From: Darksidea phi
Lineage: Eukaryota > Ascomycota > Dothideomycetes > Pleosporales > Lentitheciaceae
Assembly (NCBI GenBank): GCA_030770425.1
Contig: JASJFT010000215.1
Span: 1 to 64,000 of the forward strand
DNA length: 64,000 bases
Reading direction: 5' to 3'
Shown in pieces: positions 1 to 9,593 of the stretch (position 1 is its first letter; the number at the start of each line of letters is the position of its first letter). Below the pieces are notes generated by a model that was not told the origin of the DNA, did not search any database, and saw only the letters and a list, made by a program, of their open reading frames with translations. The position numbers and the translations under genes were made by a program.

Positions 1-79
1 CCCCCCCACCCCCCCCGCCCGGCCCCCCCGCGGGGGGCCCCTCCCCGGCCCCCCCCCCCCCGGCTAAAAACCCCCCCCG

Positions 80-120
<41 letters not shown>
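1..120. repeat. Near-homopolymeric C tract at window end
   Basis: Almost every base is C, with a few G runs and one short A run near 64-70. The C-rich strand reads inward from the left edge, which is the polarity expected for a left telomere (CCCTAA-type), but no clean hexamer is present. It is either a poorly base-called telomere or another assembly artefact. No coding content. Confidence 0.6.
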
Positions 121-675
121 AGGGATAATAGCCACGTGGCTAGAAGTTCTACCGGCCTGTTTCTAGCTGTCAAAGGCCGGAATAATAGAACTTGCCCTAA
201 CCCTCCTATTAGAAGAGGTGGATATTGTGTTATCTTGGCAGCCTACGGTCAATTTATTATGTATTCGCCTAGGGTTTTATACCGAAGAAGTTTTCCCCTA
301 GATATGCAACTAAAGCTGGATTTATTCAACCCCCCCGACTGCATTTCGTGCGTTCTGTATATACCCAAATATAGTTACCACAATGGAAATCCTTACCAAA
401 TATACTATTTGATTTGGATTTAGATAGTAGGAGTCTCTTCAGAAGGTCCGCACGAAATACAGTAGGAGTTTGTACACAGTAGAGGTACTATACCCATACC
501 TTATATACGATAATAGAGCTATAGAGCTGTATACAGTACTGTCGATCGTAAGCGACGAGGTAATATTTCGAACATTAAGGCGCTGGACGAGAAATGATAT
601 ATAATACCGAACCACAGAGCGTTGGGAGACCAACAGCGGTAGCGAGGAGTTAGCGTACCAATACTACCACCCACA

Positions 676-682
676 GTATAAA
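676..682 (+). promoter_or_regulatory. TATA-like box upstream of the repeat-borne gene
   Basis: The heptamer TATAAAA lies about 95 bases before the ATG at 773, a usual spacing for a fungal core promoter. It supports the plus strand as the original coding strand of the decayed gene in this repeat. Confidence 0.35.
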
Positions 683-772
683 AATTGCCCGCGATGATAC
701 CAGTATCCCACTCACTATATCCATCTCTTATCCTTAGCCAGCTTCCTTACTATATTAATACCCACCAACCAT

Positions 773-1415
773 ATGTCTTCGCCAACGATCGTTCGCCTAG
801 TCCTTCAGCAGGACCTTCAGTAGGAGGAACTAGAGCAGAACAGCCTATTCGAGTACAGCGCTCTAAACCTTTCGAATATCGCGGCGGAGCGTCCCCGGCG
901 CTATAGGCGGGAGGTGCTGCCGATTATTAGTACAAAACTAACTATACGTTAGATATATTCGAGGGAACGAGCGGCGACAGGATTCTCGTATAGCTATTAG
1001 TAGTTGCCTATAACATATTCCTGTCCGAGGCCCTATATAACGAGGATAGGCGTTTCGTCGAGAGGTAGCTGTTCCGTCTGCGCAGGCTGGAGGACAAGCT
1101 TATACAGGGAAGACCGTTTAGGAGGGAGGAATCGGCCTTCTTAGCAGACTATCGAGGGAACCAATACCTGACGTAGAAGATAGAGCTGGTGTCCATAGTA
1201 GATACGATACGAACGATAGCGTAGGGGATCGAATGCGGAGGAACGCGTAGGGATGGGCAGGACGGAGGACGACGGGGATACCTGGCTGGGGAGGCTGCCG
1301 GTGAGTAGAGGACTGAGAAGTGGCCTGGCGTAGGTTACCTTGCTGTCGTTGTTGGTAGGTGGTTCGGCGTTGTCGGCGCGTTTAACTGTCTGTTGCGTGA
1401 GATGTCGAAACATTG
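773..1415 (+). pseudogene. Decayed repeat-borne protein gene, family not recognised
   Basis: From the ATG at 773 one frame runs to about 935. The reading then moves to another frame and continues to a TGA near 1,415, broken by several in-frame TAG codons. Every internal stop is TAG, which fits CAG to TAG change by RIP. The frame switch falls where this copy lacks about 22 bp compared with the mutated inverted copy near 27.1 kb, so a deletion explains it. The conceptual product is rich in Glu, Arg and Leu and would be largely helical, for example the stretch FVER, a stop, then LFRLRRLED. I do not recognise a domain. The opposite strand also has a 90-codon open stretch at 1,141-1,413, so strand choice is not certain; the TATA box and fewer stops favour plus. 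Confidence 0.4.
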
Positions 1416-1510
1416 AAACACAATGAGGTGATTAGAATCACGAAAAATACAGCCAGCCCAGGAGCCAACGTGACGTCACGCCGGGTGGTGGCCCAAGCTC
1501 CTGGGGGAGG

Positions 1511-2390
1511 GGAAGGGTATATACTATATAGGGGCTCGTGGAGTTTATGTTCCAGAGAAGAACTACTGCAACCGCCTTTCCGGACTTGTAGTAGTGGACG
1601 TCCGTTAGAACCTCGAATTCCGGATAATAGTCCAGGCCAGTACTACCAAGAATTATCTAGCGCATTTTCCCAAAGCCCTAGGTACCTGCGCATGTTGCAA
1701 GTCTTGAGGATAATGGGCGCTGGGAATTTGACATTCTTCAATTGAAAGTAAGGGCATCTAATGTTCGACTACCTGCTTTGCTGCCGTAATTGCCATCACA
1801 ATTGTGCCCGCAGCAGGATACAAGATTAAGCGGTCGACTTTGTAATCTTTCACCTATGAAGCAGGTCTTCGCTAGTAATCAACTTCTATTGGGATTATAA
1901 GGAATTGAGGTGGCTGATTATAGTTTAAGGAGGTCACAGTTACCATGTCTACGAAACCGGAAGTTCTTGTTCAGTTGCGGTTCCCTTAATAAAGCGTGGA
2001 ACGGCTGAATTAATACCCGGGAAGATTAGCTAATACCTTCAGAGTACTTCTCTAAGCCGGACAGACTCCTAGGATAATAACGTGCGACAAGTCTACAGTG
2101 AAAGAACGGAAAAAGAGCTCGCCGGCTGCTGCAAGGGTGCTGAAATGTGCTGATTTATGTCAGGGCAGGGCAAAGGTATTGCGTTTTTTTTTAACACACA
2201 GGGGGTATAAAGCTAAAATACAAAATTTACACAAACAGGTACAGCCCTCTACCCGAGTTACACAAAAGGTTGGTCGTATCATTTTACACAGTTCGCGCGT
2301 CCGAAAGTCTCAACGGGCGCGGTGGCCCTTTAGACACACGAGGACAAAGGTATAAATCATCTCTTTGTCGGTGGAAATCGATTTTAGGAC
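1511..2390. other. Intergenic, nothing recognised
   Basis: Mixed composition with only short open stretches on either strand. No recognisable domain, RNA or repeat. It separates the left repeat from the PKS remnant. Confidence 0.5.
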
Positions 2391-2393
2391 TCC

Positions 2394-3658
2394 CTATGCG
2401 GCCTCGGAGAGCGGAATGAAGACTAACCTCGAGCCGGCCATTAGCGAGTAGATCCAGAATAGGGGTGAAATCCAGGCACTTGTTGTTAGGGTCCGATGTG
2501 CCGGAAGGATTGCATGGTGCTGAAGAAATTTACAGGCGAAACCATCTTGCGGACCCAGTACCTTCCAGTGCATACAACTGAGTTGTCTATTAAATCGCCC
2601 GGTATAGAAGATTGCATACCAGACGTCTGATGCTCGAATGAATAGCATCTACTATTGTGGTACAGAAAGTTGATGTTGTAAGGCTCAATGTTCAGCTTAG
2701 GCGACAGGATTAGATTTACAACTCTAACAGTTACCATGTTACTATTCCCCGCCCACAACCTTTGATAAGCGAACCCACATTAAGCCTGACGAGTATGCTG
2801 TATCGATAGTCATGCTTGGCCAACGTAGGTTAAGATACCGACTGATCCTGTTCGACGGAATGGAATTTGATGAGCACGTGGCATAGCATTTTGGGATACG
2901 CAGCGAGTCGCGTAGATTGAAGGTCATGTGGTCGGACGAGAAGCCAACGTGTACAGAGGTATTAGTGTCTGATATAGCAAAGCTGGGTATTCCAGCATTC
3001 TCTAGCGCTTAGTACGTCGTTTCCATCAGGCCACGCCGGTCAGGATCCATTGCACCGACCTTGGAGGGAGAAATTCCAAAATAATGGGCATCATACAAGC
3101 GATTATCTTCGCTTAGGAGGTGTGCATGTCGAGTGTGTATCTATGGAGTCGTCAGAGTATTTTCTCCGAAAATTATATATATAAAGTTTCTTTCGCGCAT
3201 GTATAACTTCCAGAATGCGATTCTTGGGGTCTGCGTTGTAAAAGGCATCGATATTTAGTCGATCGGCGGAAAATTCGGACGATGCGCAGTGCTTGGGCAA
3301 GAGCGTATCGGAGAAAGTGAATTCCATTTCTACGCCGGAAGGAAATCTGAATGCCATGCCTATAATAGCAAGGGACTCTGGGGACTTGATATCGTGAGAG
3401 CAGGAGTGCCCGTCCGTCGGCAGGTGTTGAGGAGTGACAAAGAGAACCCAAGGTCACTTCGGACGAACTGGTAACTGTTTGCTGGCCATCGGGCAGAACA
3501 CTTCCATTGAGAGCATCTACGAGCCCGTCAGCTCCATGGGATGCCACTGCATTGGTGTACGAAGGCACAGAGTCCCGGAGTCCTGAGATCTCGTGGCTGA
3601 CGTCGCCGTTCGACATCTCTAAGGAGCGCTCTGGATGCTTGGCGTTTCCGTTCCTCAT
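2394..3658 (-). pseudogene. Highly-reducing polyketide synthase, N-terminal ketosynthase fragment, broken
   Basis: Read on the minus strand, three frames in succession give the N-terminal half of a fungal highly-reducing PKS ketosynthase. Around 3,360 is IIGMAFRFP, followed by LNIDAFYNADP near 3,240. From about 3,110 comes GISPSKVGAMDP, then RRGLMETTY and a TAA, and LENAGIP. The catalytic block near 2,795 reads DTAYSS where active enzymes have DTACSS. After a TAG at 2,742 the frame changes, and a block like the region following the active site in the family runs to about 2,600 before decaying. An N-terminal leader (3,420-3,658) joins out of frame at a local GACG duplication near 3,408. All other PKS domains (AT, DH, MT, ER, KR, ACP) are missing beyond about 2,394. 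In the family this domain extends the polyketide chain. Here several breaks make it non-functional. Assignment to the HR-PKS class rests on these KS motifs. Confidence 0.85.
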
Positions 3659-4997
3659 GGAGTGACCCGAATCTGCGTTCTCGAAGGCACTCGCTTCGCA
3701 AAGCAGTTGCTTGGAAAGAGCTTATTCCGGATTCGCCGCATTGGACCCGTGCCCACGGGCGTGAGAGTTTTCTCCAACGGGGAGAGTGTCTGAGAAGCTT
3801 GAAAATAGGAAGGAGTGAAGCTCGTTGTAGACTTCCTTCCCATCCCCGGTGGATTGATTTTCTCTCGCCAGAGACCACGTGGATCTGCTCCACTTACGAG
3901 CATCGGAGTCCATGTCACGAACACTTTCTGGGGGCATTTTGCCAGTAATACGTTGCGATACACTAATCAGCTGTTGGTAATCAGCTGCTGGTACTGTTTC
4001 GAAGTGCCGAAGCCAAGTGAGTAGAGTACGATATATCCGCAGAATGGAAGGACAATTTGATATGAGGAAATTTTGATATTTCTTTCCCCTTGCGATGCCG
4101 AGATGCTTGAAGTATATCTGCCTGTCGGTATTCTAGCGTCTAATTCTAGAACGAACAGGACCTTAAGCGCTTCTACCCTATCACTGCCTGCGCAAGGCAT
4201 ATGAAAAGGGCTCGTTCTCCGTTCGCTTGCCCGAGTCCCGCATCTTCAACCAATGTGCGTTCGATGCTGTCTTCAGAAAGTATATCGCGGATCACATTGA
4301 TACAAAAGAACGCATGTGGTGCCGCTTCCATGTATGGTAAGCGAGTCCTAGCCTCGTAACGCAGCTTCATCACTGGTTGATCAATGGTTGCGCCGTGTGC
4401 GGCCGCGCAGATCAGCGGACTTGGCACCCTACTCCGCCGTGGACCCAGCCTCGAACCGAATACTTCGCCCATCCTGCAAGCTAAATCGAGAAATCTCTGG
4501 TGACTAATTTCGCCTCAGTCGTTCACGGTCGATCCGGAAGCAAATTCGGCGAAAGCGCAATCCTTTTCCCCATTCGTGAAAATGTTCCAATAGTTGTACA
4601 AAAGCGGGGGGTTACGAAAGTCCTTCGGTTTGACCCGCAAGTCGGCAACCATTGGACCCTGGTTATGACATGCCAACAAATAGCGAATACCAAATTAGAT
4701 GCGGAAGGGTGGATAAGCAATATAATGGTGCGGCAGTGAAGCCAACCCCATGGACTGCGCCGCAGCAGTACATGGGGTTAGCCAATGTGGCACAACACGC
4801 TCCGGATAAATGAAATTAAGGAAAACTAGCACACTCGTTTTGGCCTAAGTTCCCTAGACAACGTTTCAAATTATCGGCCAACCCGAGCTTGGGTGGCTGC
4901 AAGGCGAGAATGACCTGGGATGACGCCCCCACATCCGCGCAACCACTAGAAATCCAGTCGGAGTAAAGCTGTACCCAAACCAGAATCTCTCAACACA
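3659..4997. other. Between PKS remnant and transporter, no gene assigned
   Basis: Several overlapping open stretches of 70-120 codons lie on the minus strand (for example 3,655-3,963 and 4,173-4,472) and one on plus (4,500-4,739). None shows a recognisable domain or convincing splice pattern. They may be the remains of other cluster genes or of the PKS 5' region. I do not support a gene here. Confidence 0.4.
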
Positions 4998-6829
4998 ATG
5001 GAAGCGAAACCTCTGGACGAGCAGCTCTTCCCACGCGACCAAGGTCCTAGAGACACTACTGAGGAAGCTCTCTATCTGACCGGATGGAAGCTTCACGGGA
5101 TCAGCATCTGGCTTCTTCTGTCCCTCTTTATTGCACAGATGGATACCTCCATCACGAGTACAGCCATCTTGACGATCACGGACCAGCTTGGAGGCTTCGA
5201 AAAGAATTCTTGGGTCTTCACTGCATATTTGTTGTCGTTCTGCGGTAGAGACTCCACATTCCTGGAGAATCATCTCATGCTGACTTTACAACTAGGCTTC
5301 CAGTTAATCTGGGCAAAGTTCTCCGATATCATTTCCCGTAAGGCGGCCATCATCACGTCAATTGCGATTTTCACCATATTCTCTGGAGCTTGCGCGGCAA
5401 GCCAGACGCTGGTACAACTCATAATGTTCCGATGGGTCCAGGGAATAGGAGGTGGCGGAATCTTTGCTCTTACACAGCTTGTCTTCTTTGAATTGGTACC
5501 GCCAACAAAGTGGCCACTCTATGTGAGCTTGGTCACTGGTGTGGTTGCGCTATCACTTGTCACTGGACCCTTGATCGGGGGCGCAATTGCTCTTAAAGAT
5601 CAATGGAGATGGATGTTTCTGCTGAAGTATATCCTCCAACCGTAAGAGACCAAAGATCCACTTCTGACTTTGATGCGTAGTGTCCCTATTTGCAGCATAG
5701 ACCTGATAGCGCTTTGGGTCATGTTCCCCTCAAAACTTCGAAATGAGCCTTCCGCGCAAGACGAAGCCGGCGCGTTTGCGATTACTTCGCTCCGTCGTAT
5801 TGACATATTCGGATCGGTACTCCTTCTCGGAGCTTGTTTGCTCGTGTCCACTGGATTACAGCAAGCCGCTCTTGGATACAGTTGGACATCAGCTTTTGTA
5901 CTTCCTCTACTTCTCATGACAATACCCTTTGTTTTCGGCTTCCTCAGTTGGGAGTGGTATGTCACCTCACGTCGGGAGTATCCGGAGCCCGTTTTTCCCT
6001 GGCGCTTCTGCCAATCCCGCAAAAGCTTAGGCATGATATTGTACGCCATTCTGTCCGCGCTAGCCTGTTCTGCAAAATTGATATCTTTCAGGAACTCCTA
6101 CCTTTCTGGCACAGTCCTTATGGTCTGCCTTATTCAGATCCCACAGAGATTCATGACGGTTTATGGCATGTCACCATTCGGGGCTGCAGTCCGGCTCCTC
6201 GCTTTCGGTGCATTCGTACCTGGTGGATCCAGCATTGCGGCCGCTATGATCGGCAAATTGAGAATTACACCATGTTTCATTATCTTAACCGGGGCGGCTT
6301 TACAGCTAATCGGTGCTGTACTTCTCTCGAATATACCAACAGATTCGACTATCCACCCCCGGCAATATGGGTTTCAAATACTTTTGGGTACCGGTATAGG
6401 TTTTGTCGCTTGCGGGCTAATTCTTCTCGTCCCACTCGAAATGGAAAAGCGAGACCTCGGTAAGAATTTTTTGCCATAACATCTCTATGCTCTTGTACAT
6501 TCTAGCTGACAATAATAGCTGTGGGGACAGCATCAATATCCCAATTTCGGGTTCTGGGCGGTCTTATCGGCATTGCCATTGCGACTTCACTATCTACCCC
6601 ATATCTCCGTACGCATCTCATGGACGTGCTATCGCCTCATCTGGCGTTCTCTGTACTTGAGAAGACGGAGAACCTCTCTTTGCTTCCCATAGAGGCCCGT
6701 GAAGCGGTAAAGGTGGTGTTTGGTAAGAGTCTCAACCTGCAAATGAAAATGGTGATTGGCTTTGCTGTCGCACAGTTTCCAGTAACAGTGTTGATGTGGA
6801 CGGGGAAAGTGGTTAACGCTGGGGAATGA
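4998..6829 (+). CDS. MFS drug/metabolite efflux transporter (DHA2, 14-TM type)
   Basis: Four exons are 4,998-5,244, 5,296-5,626, 5,681-6,459 and 6,519-6,829, giving 555 residues with every junction in frame. The introns are 51, 54 and 59 bp, GT..AG, each with a CTGAC branch site just before the acceptor. The second intron starts at GTATAT and restores the family motif WRWMFLLNVP. The protein is a plasma-membrane proton antiporter that would export a small molecule. Visible motifs are FSDIISRK (loop 2-3), RWVQGIGGGG (motif B, helix 4), GPLIGG (antiporter motif C, helix 5), and IQIPQRF in the second half. Length and helix density fit the 14-helix DHA2 group seen in aflatoxin, gliotoxin and polyketide clusters. 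It lies between the PKS remnant and the serine hydrolase remnant, so it is probably the cluster's exporter. No disabling change is seen, unlike its neighbours. Confidence 0.88.
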
Positions 6830-6967
6830 TTTCGAGTAAGGCGAACTTCACCATATGACTTGCAACATGGAACGCGGGTGGTTGGAGGAAGGAGCACCCT
6901 TGCCTGTCAAATATCTGCATTCTTACACGGTGTCCTGAGGTTGCAAATAAACTACCTATCTGTCTCC

Positions 6968-7812
6968 TCATTCCATCTGTGCTTGCGTGACTGCCCTTCT
7001 AATAACCTTAACAGTCCCATTTACACTGCCCTCGATACTGGAGCCCGGGATTTCATGGCCACCACCGCGTACAAAAGTCTAAATCCCCTCATCGTGAACC
7101 AGTCTATTGGTAGCCAACGCCTCCTTCTTCGTGATCTCCGAGTCACCCTCTCCCCATACTACGGCAACAGGTAGTTGCTTCACTAGTTTCAAGCCAGCGA
7201 GCGGGGTCGTATACTCCAATTCGGGAAAACAAGACTGCCACCTTGAACGGCAGAGGCTCACCGGGATAGAGGTGGGAATGTCGAATCAGATACATGAGAG
7301 CAAGCCCAGTACCTTGACTGAAGCCAAGCACACCATCGAAGGGGCCGTGAAATTTTAGGTACGTCTCCAAATGATCAAGGGCACGAAGGTGGGAGTGTGC
7401 ATTTGGAGCAAAATATTGGTAATGTGGAATATCCGGGCTGGAGAGATGCGAAATCTCTAAACACCATGTCAGACTTGATGTTTTAGGGATGATGGGTGAT
7501 AACTTTTGGAGACATCACCTTGGAAATTGAGCGTATATCAACATACCTTGCGCCATTGGGCATTCCACGGTGCCTTGTACAAACTCATACGTGTGGCCAT
7601 CCGCTAGCTCATGGCGAAGGGCAGCTATCGAGCAATCAGCATCTAGCATAAGTGATGGAGAAGAGCTAGAGCGCATTCCTACCAGTTTGTATCTGCAATA
7701 TCTAAGTTTCAATCATCCACGTTAGTAAGGTTGTCAAGCACTTCGGAAACGGTTGTATGTCATAACATACCTTGCTACTCGTGCCCATGCCATGAAGCCA
7801 GAGAAATCGCAT
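6968..7812 (-). pseudogene. FSH1/LovG-type serine hydrolase, broken
   Basis: The exons on minus are 7,771-7,812 (MRFLWLHGMGTSSK), 7,683-7,701, 7,547-7,624 and from 7,456 downward. They are separated by introns of 69, 58 and 90 bp with good GT/AG ends, and all join in frame. The product matches the FSH1 family of alpha/beta hydrolases, with the oxyanion motif LHGMG at the N-terminus and nucleophile elbow GFSQG near 7,320. In this family LovG-like members release polyketides from PKS enzymes. The frame breaks near 7,205: the next conserved block, with VAVVWGEGD, lies one frame over. A TAG near 7,079 then interrupts the same frame just before GGGHEIPG, which carries the catalytic His, and the tail ends at 6,968. 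The first half thus looks intact but the gene has a frameshift and a nonsense codon. The TAG would fit CAG to TAG. The frameshift alone could be an assembly error. Confidence 0.8.
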
Positions 7813-7944
7813 CTTGATTGAATGGTAGTGGTTTGAATCTACGTGTGCTCCTGTTGTCAATTGATTCTCACTGCATTGGGAATGAGGAAAATGTTTAAAA
7901 CCATATGACGAGCTTGCGTGGGTCAGCATGCTTGCCCCGAGAAG

Positions 7945-8440
7945 ATATCAACTCACTCACACCCGGCCAACGCCGCGAACCTGGTGATGAGCTTGGTCGG
8001 GCCGATGAGAAGGACGGCTTCTACCTGACTTCCTGCACCTCCCCCCTTGACGATGACTAAAAGGTTGTTAGAAGGGCTAGTCTTTTGAAATGAAAGTTGA
8101 ATCCCTTACAAATTCCACATATTCACATAGCAGTAGAGAAAATGTACCCGATGGGCATGAAAAGCCAGCAATCCAATCCATTGAGCGTCTTGTTCAGGTG
8201 TCTCGCAATTTAGAATAGAGAGATGAATACAGTCTGTAGAACTATGCAAGCGATGGCGACGCCGATGAGCCTATGTCCAATATTTTCGTCCAGATAAGAC
8301 TTAGGGAGCTTAGCTAAAAGAGCTGGGTCGTAGGATTCATATTTCCCATTCTGGGTGGCTTGATAGCTTAGTTCCGTTAAAATGAAAGAGACGGGAACGT
8401 CAGAAGAAAGAGCTGAATCGAAGCGGGCGTTGTCCGTATG
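7945..8440 (-). pseudogene. PTH11/rhodopsin-like integral membrane protein fragment, broken
   Basis: On minus, from about 8,425, one frame runs through a soluble leader, then DENIGHRLIGV and a first hydrophobic helix. This is followed by a TAA near 8,216, a charged stretch, DCWLFMPIGYIFSTAM (second helix) and a TGA near 8,122. A likely intron (GTAAGG to TTTAG, about 8,057-8,112) leads to KGGGAG and a further block ending near 7,975. The order of a short N-terminus, helix, linker with a D-x-W motif, helix and KGGG-G loop resembles the fungal rhodopsin-domain/PTH11-like family, which are 7-TM surface proteins. Only the first two or three helices can be followed, and the rest is lost toward the hydrolase remnant. 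No convincing start codon was found. The family call rests on motif layout only. Confidence 0.45.
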
Positions 8441-9590
8441 AGTGCCTACCGCACTTCACCTAGTAAGAGTCGCTATCCGGGTTCGCGCCGTCTCTGCCTG
8501 GCCAATCACTTTGGTGTTCGGTCCAGCTTACAGAGTACAACCGCCGAAATGTCTTGGCCATGTTCATATCGATGCCCGGATGACAGCACAAGAAAAATTG
8601 GATGGTACGTATTTGAAAGGTACTAGAAGAAACTGACGCGCCGAGCCAATAGCTAACAGGGTATGGTTGCCAATGCATTTGGGGGTTTGCATATAGAATG
8701 CAAAAGGCAAATGCGCCGGGAACGACCTTCGGGAAGTAACCCCAACAATCGGCATGCCAAAGGCCAGTGATTCTTCACTGTCACGGCCCGCTACCGTTCG
8801 AAGGACTTCCAGCAATTTCGGTTTAGCCTATGACGTAAGGCTACGCCGCAAACGGACGTCGTGGAGCTGTGCCGTAATACCCGGTTAGACCTCATGACCT
8901 TATGCCGCGACGGACACATGATACGGCGCCACGAATCGCGTTTCGTAAGGGCAGATAGGACGTCTGTAGCGGGGAATGAGGGTTGCAGCGGGCATCAAGG
9001 GCTGAAACCATCCCTGAGGCCACGACTCGAAGCTGTGGTCCAGTGTGCTTCGCCGGTGTACTACTCCAACTCTTCCTTTCACATGCATGTGCGGGTACTA
9101 TATTGCGGCGTGAGATTGTATGCATGCAGCCGAGATTAATCTTCCCGAAGCATTCAAACGTCGGGGTCTGTCGCATGATCCACGGTCAAGGGCTCTAATA
9201 TTATACGTCGATGCCCGAGAAGCGATACCTCCTGACCTCCAAGTTTATTCAACGAGGCATGTGGACCATTATCGCCTGCAGCAACAAAGCATCTGGGAGG
9301 ACTACGAGATTGAAGGACCGACGTTGAGCGGGCTTCACTCGACCCCAACACCTTTGCTTGGCAGCATCTACGCGCTTTATATCGAATGCAATGTAGCCTG
9401 AGGGAGCAGAAATGTTGGGAGGCCGAGAATGGGGCCGCGGCTCACTTCCAGCATGTGAAGGAATGTAGAGAAGGACCGTCGGTTTAATGGTTTCCTGTAA
9501 AGGCATCTGGAGATTCGTAGAGGGATCATCTTGAAAATACTCCAAAGGCTAACGGGATCCACATGAAGTTTTTCCAACCATTACCCATCG
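8441..9590. other. Intergenic stretch with weak open frames only
   Basis: Short open stretches occur on both strands (for example plus 9,120-9,401 and minus 9,249-9,545), but none shows a family motif and no splice solution joins them convincingly. It may hold further decayed cluster genes. No feature is supported. Confidence 0.4.
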
Positions 9591-9593
9591 CTC

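Larger units (their letters stand above)
405..1510. repeat. Dispersed repeat, lightly mutated copy
   Basis: The reverse complement of this stretch aligns base by base with 34,755-35,139 followed (across an inserted LTR element) by 26,525-27,398. For example, the reverse complement here reads cgtgcggacc where the distant copy reads cgtatagatc. Most visible differences are transitions, mainly TpG to TpA and CpA to TpA, as RIP produces. This copy also lacks about 22 bp near 925-940 present in the other. The boundaries are approximate because homology fades near 405 and near 1,510. The element type is unknown. Confidence 0.75.

Noticed and set aside
1141..1413. Minus-strand 90-codon open stretch as a gene
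   Set aside because: Opposite strand has better coding texture, a TATA box, and only TAG stops. Extension of the minus frame meets many stops.
3289..3474. Plus-strand open stretch opposite the PKS remnant
   Set aside because: It is the shadow of clear ketosynthase motifs on minus.
5642..5680. Alternative second intron of the MFS gene starting at GTAAGA (39 bp)
   Set aside because: Too short for these introns and adds residues that break the conserved WRW-x5-N-x-P block. The GTATAT donor at 5,627 fits the family exactly.
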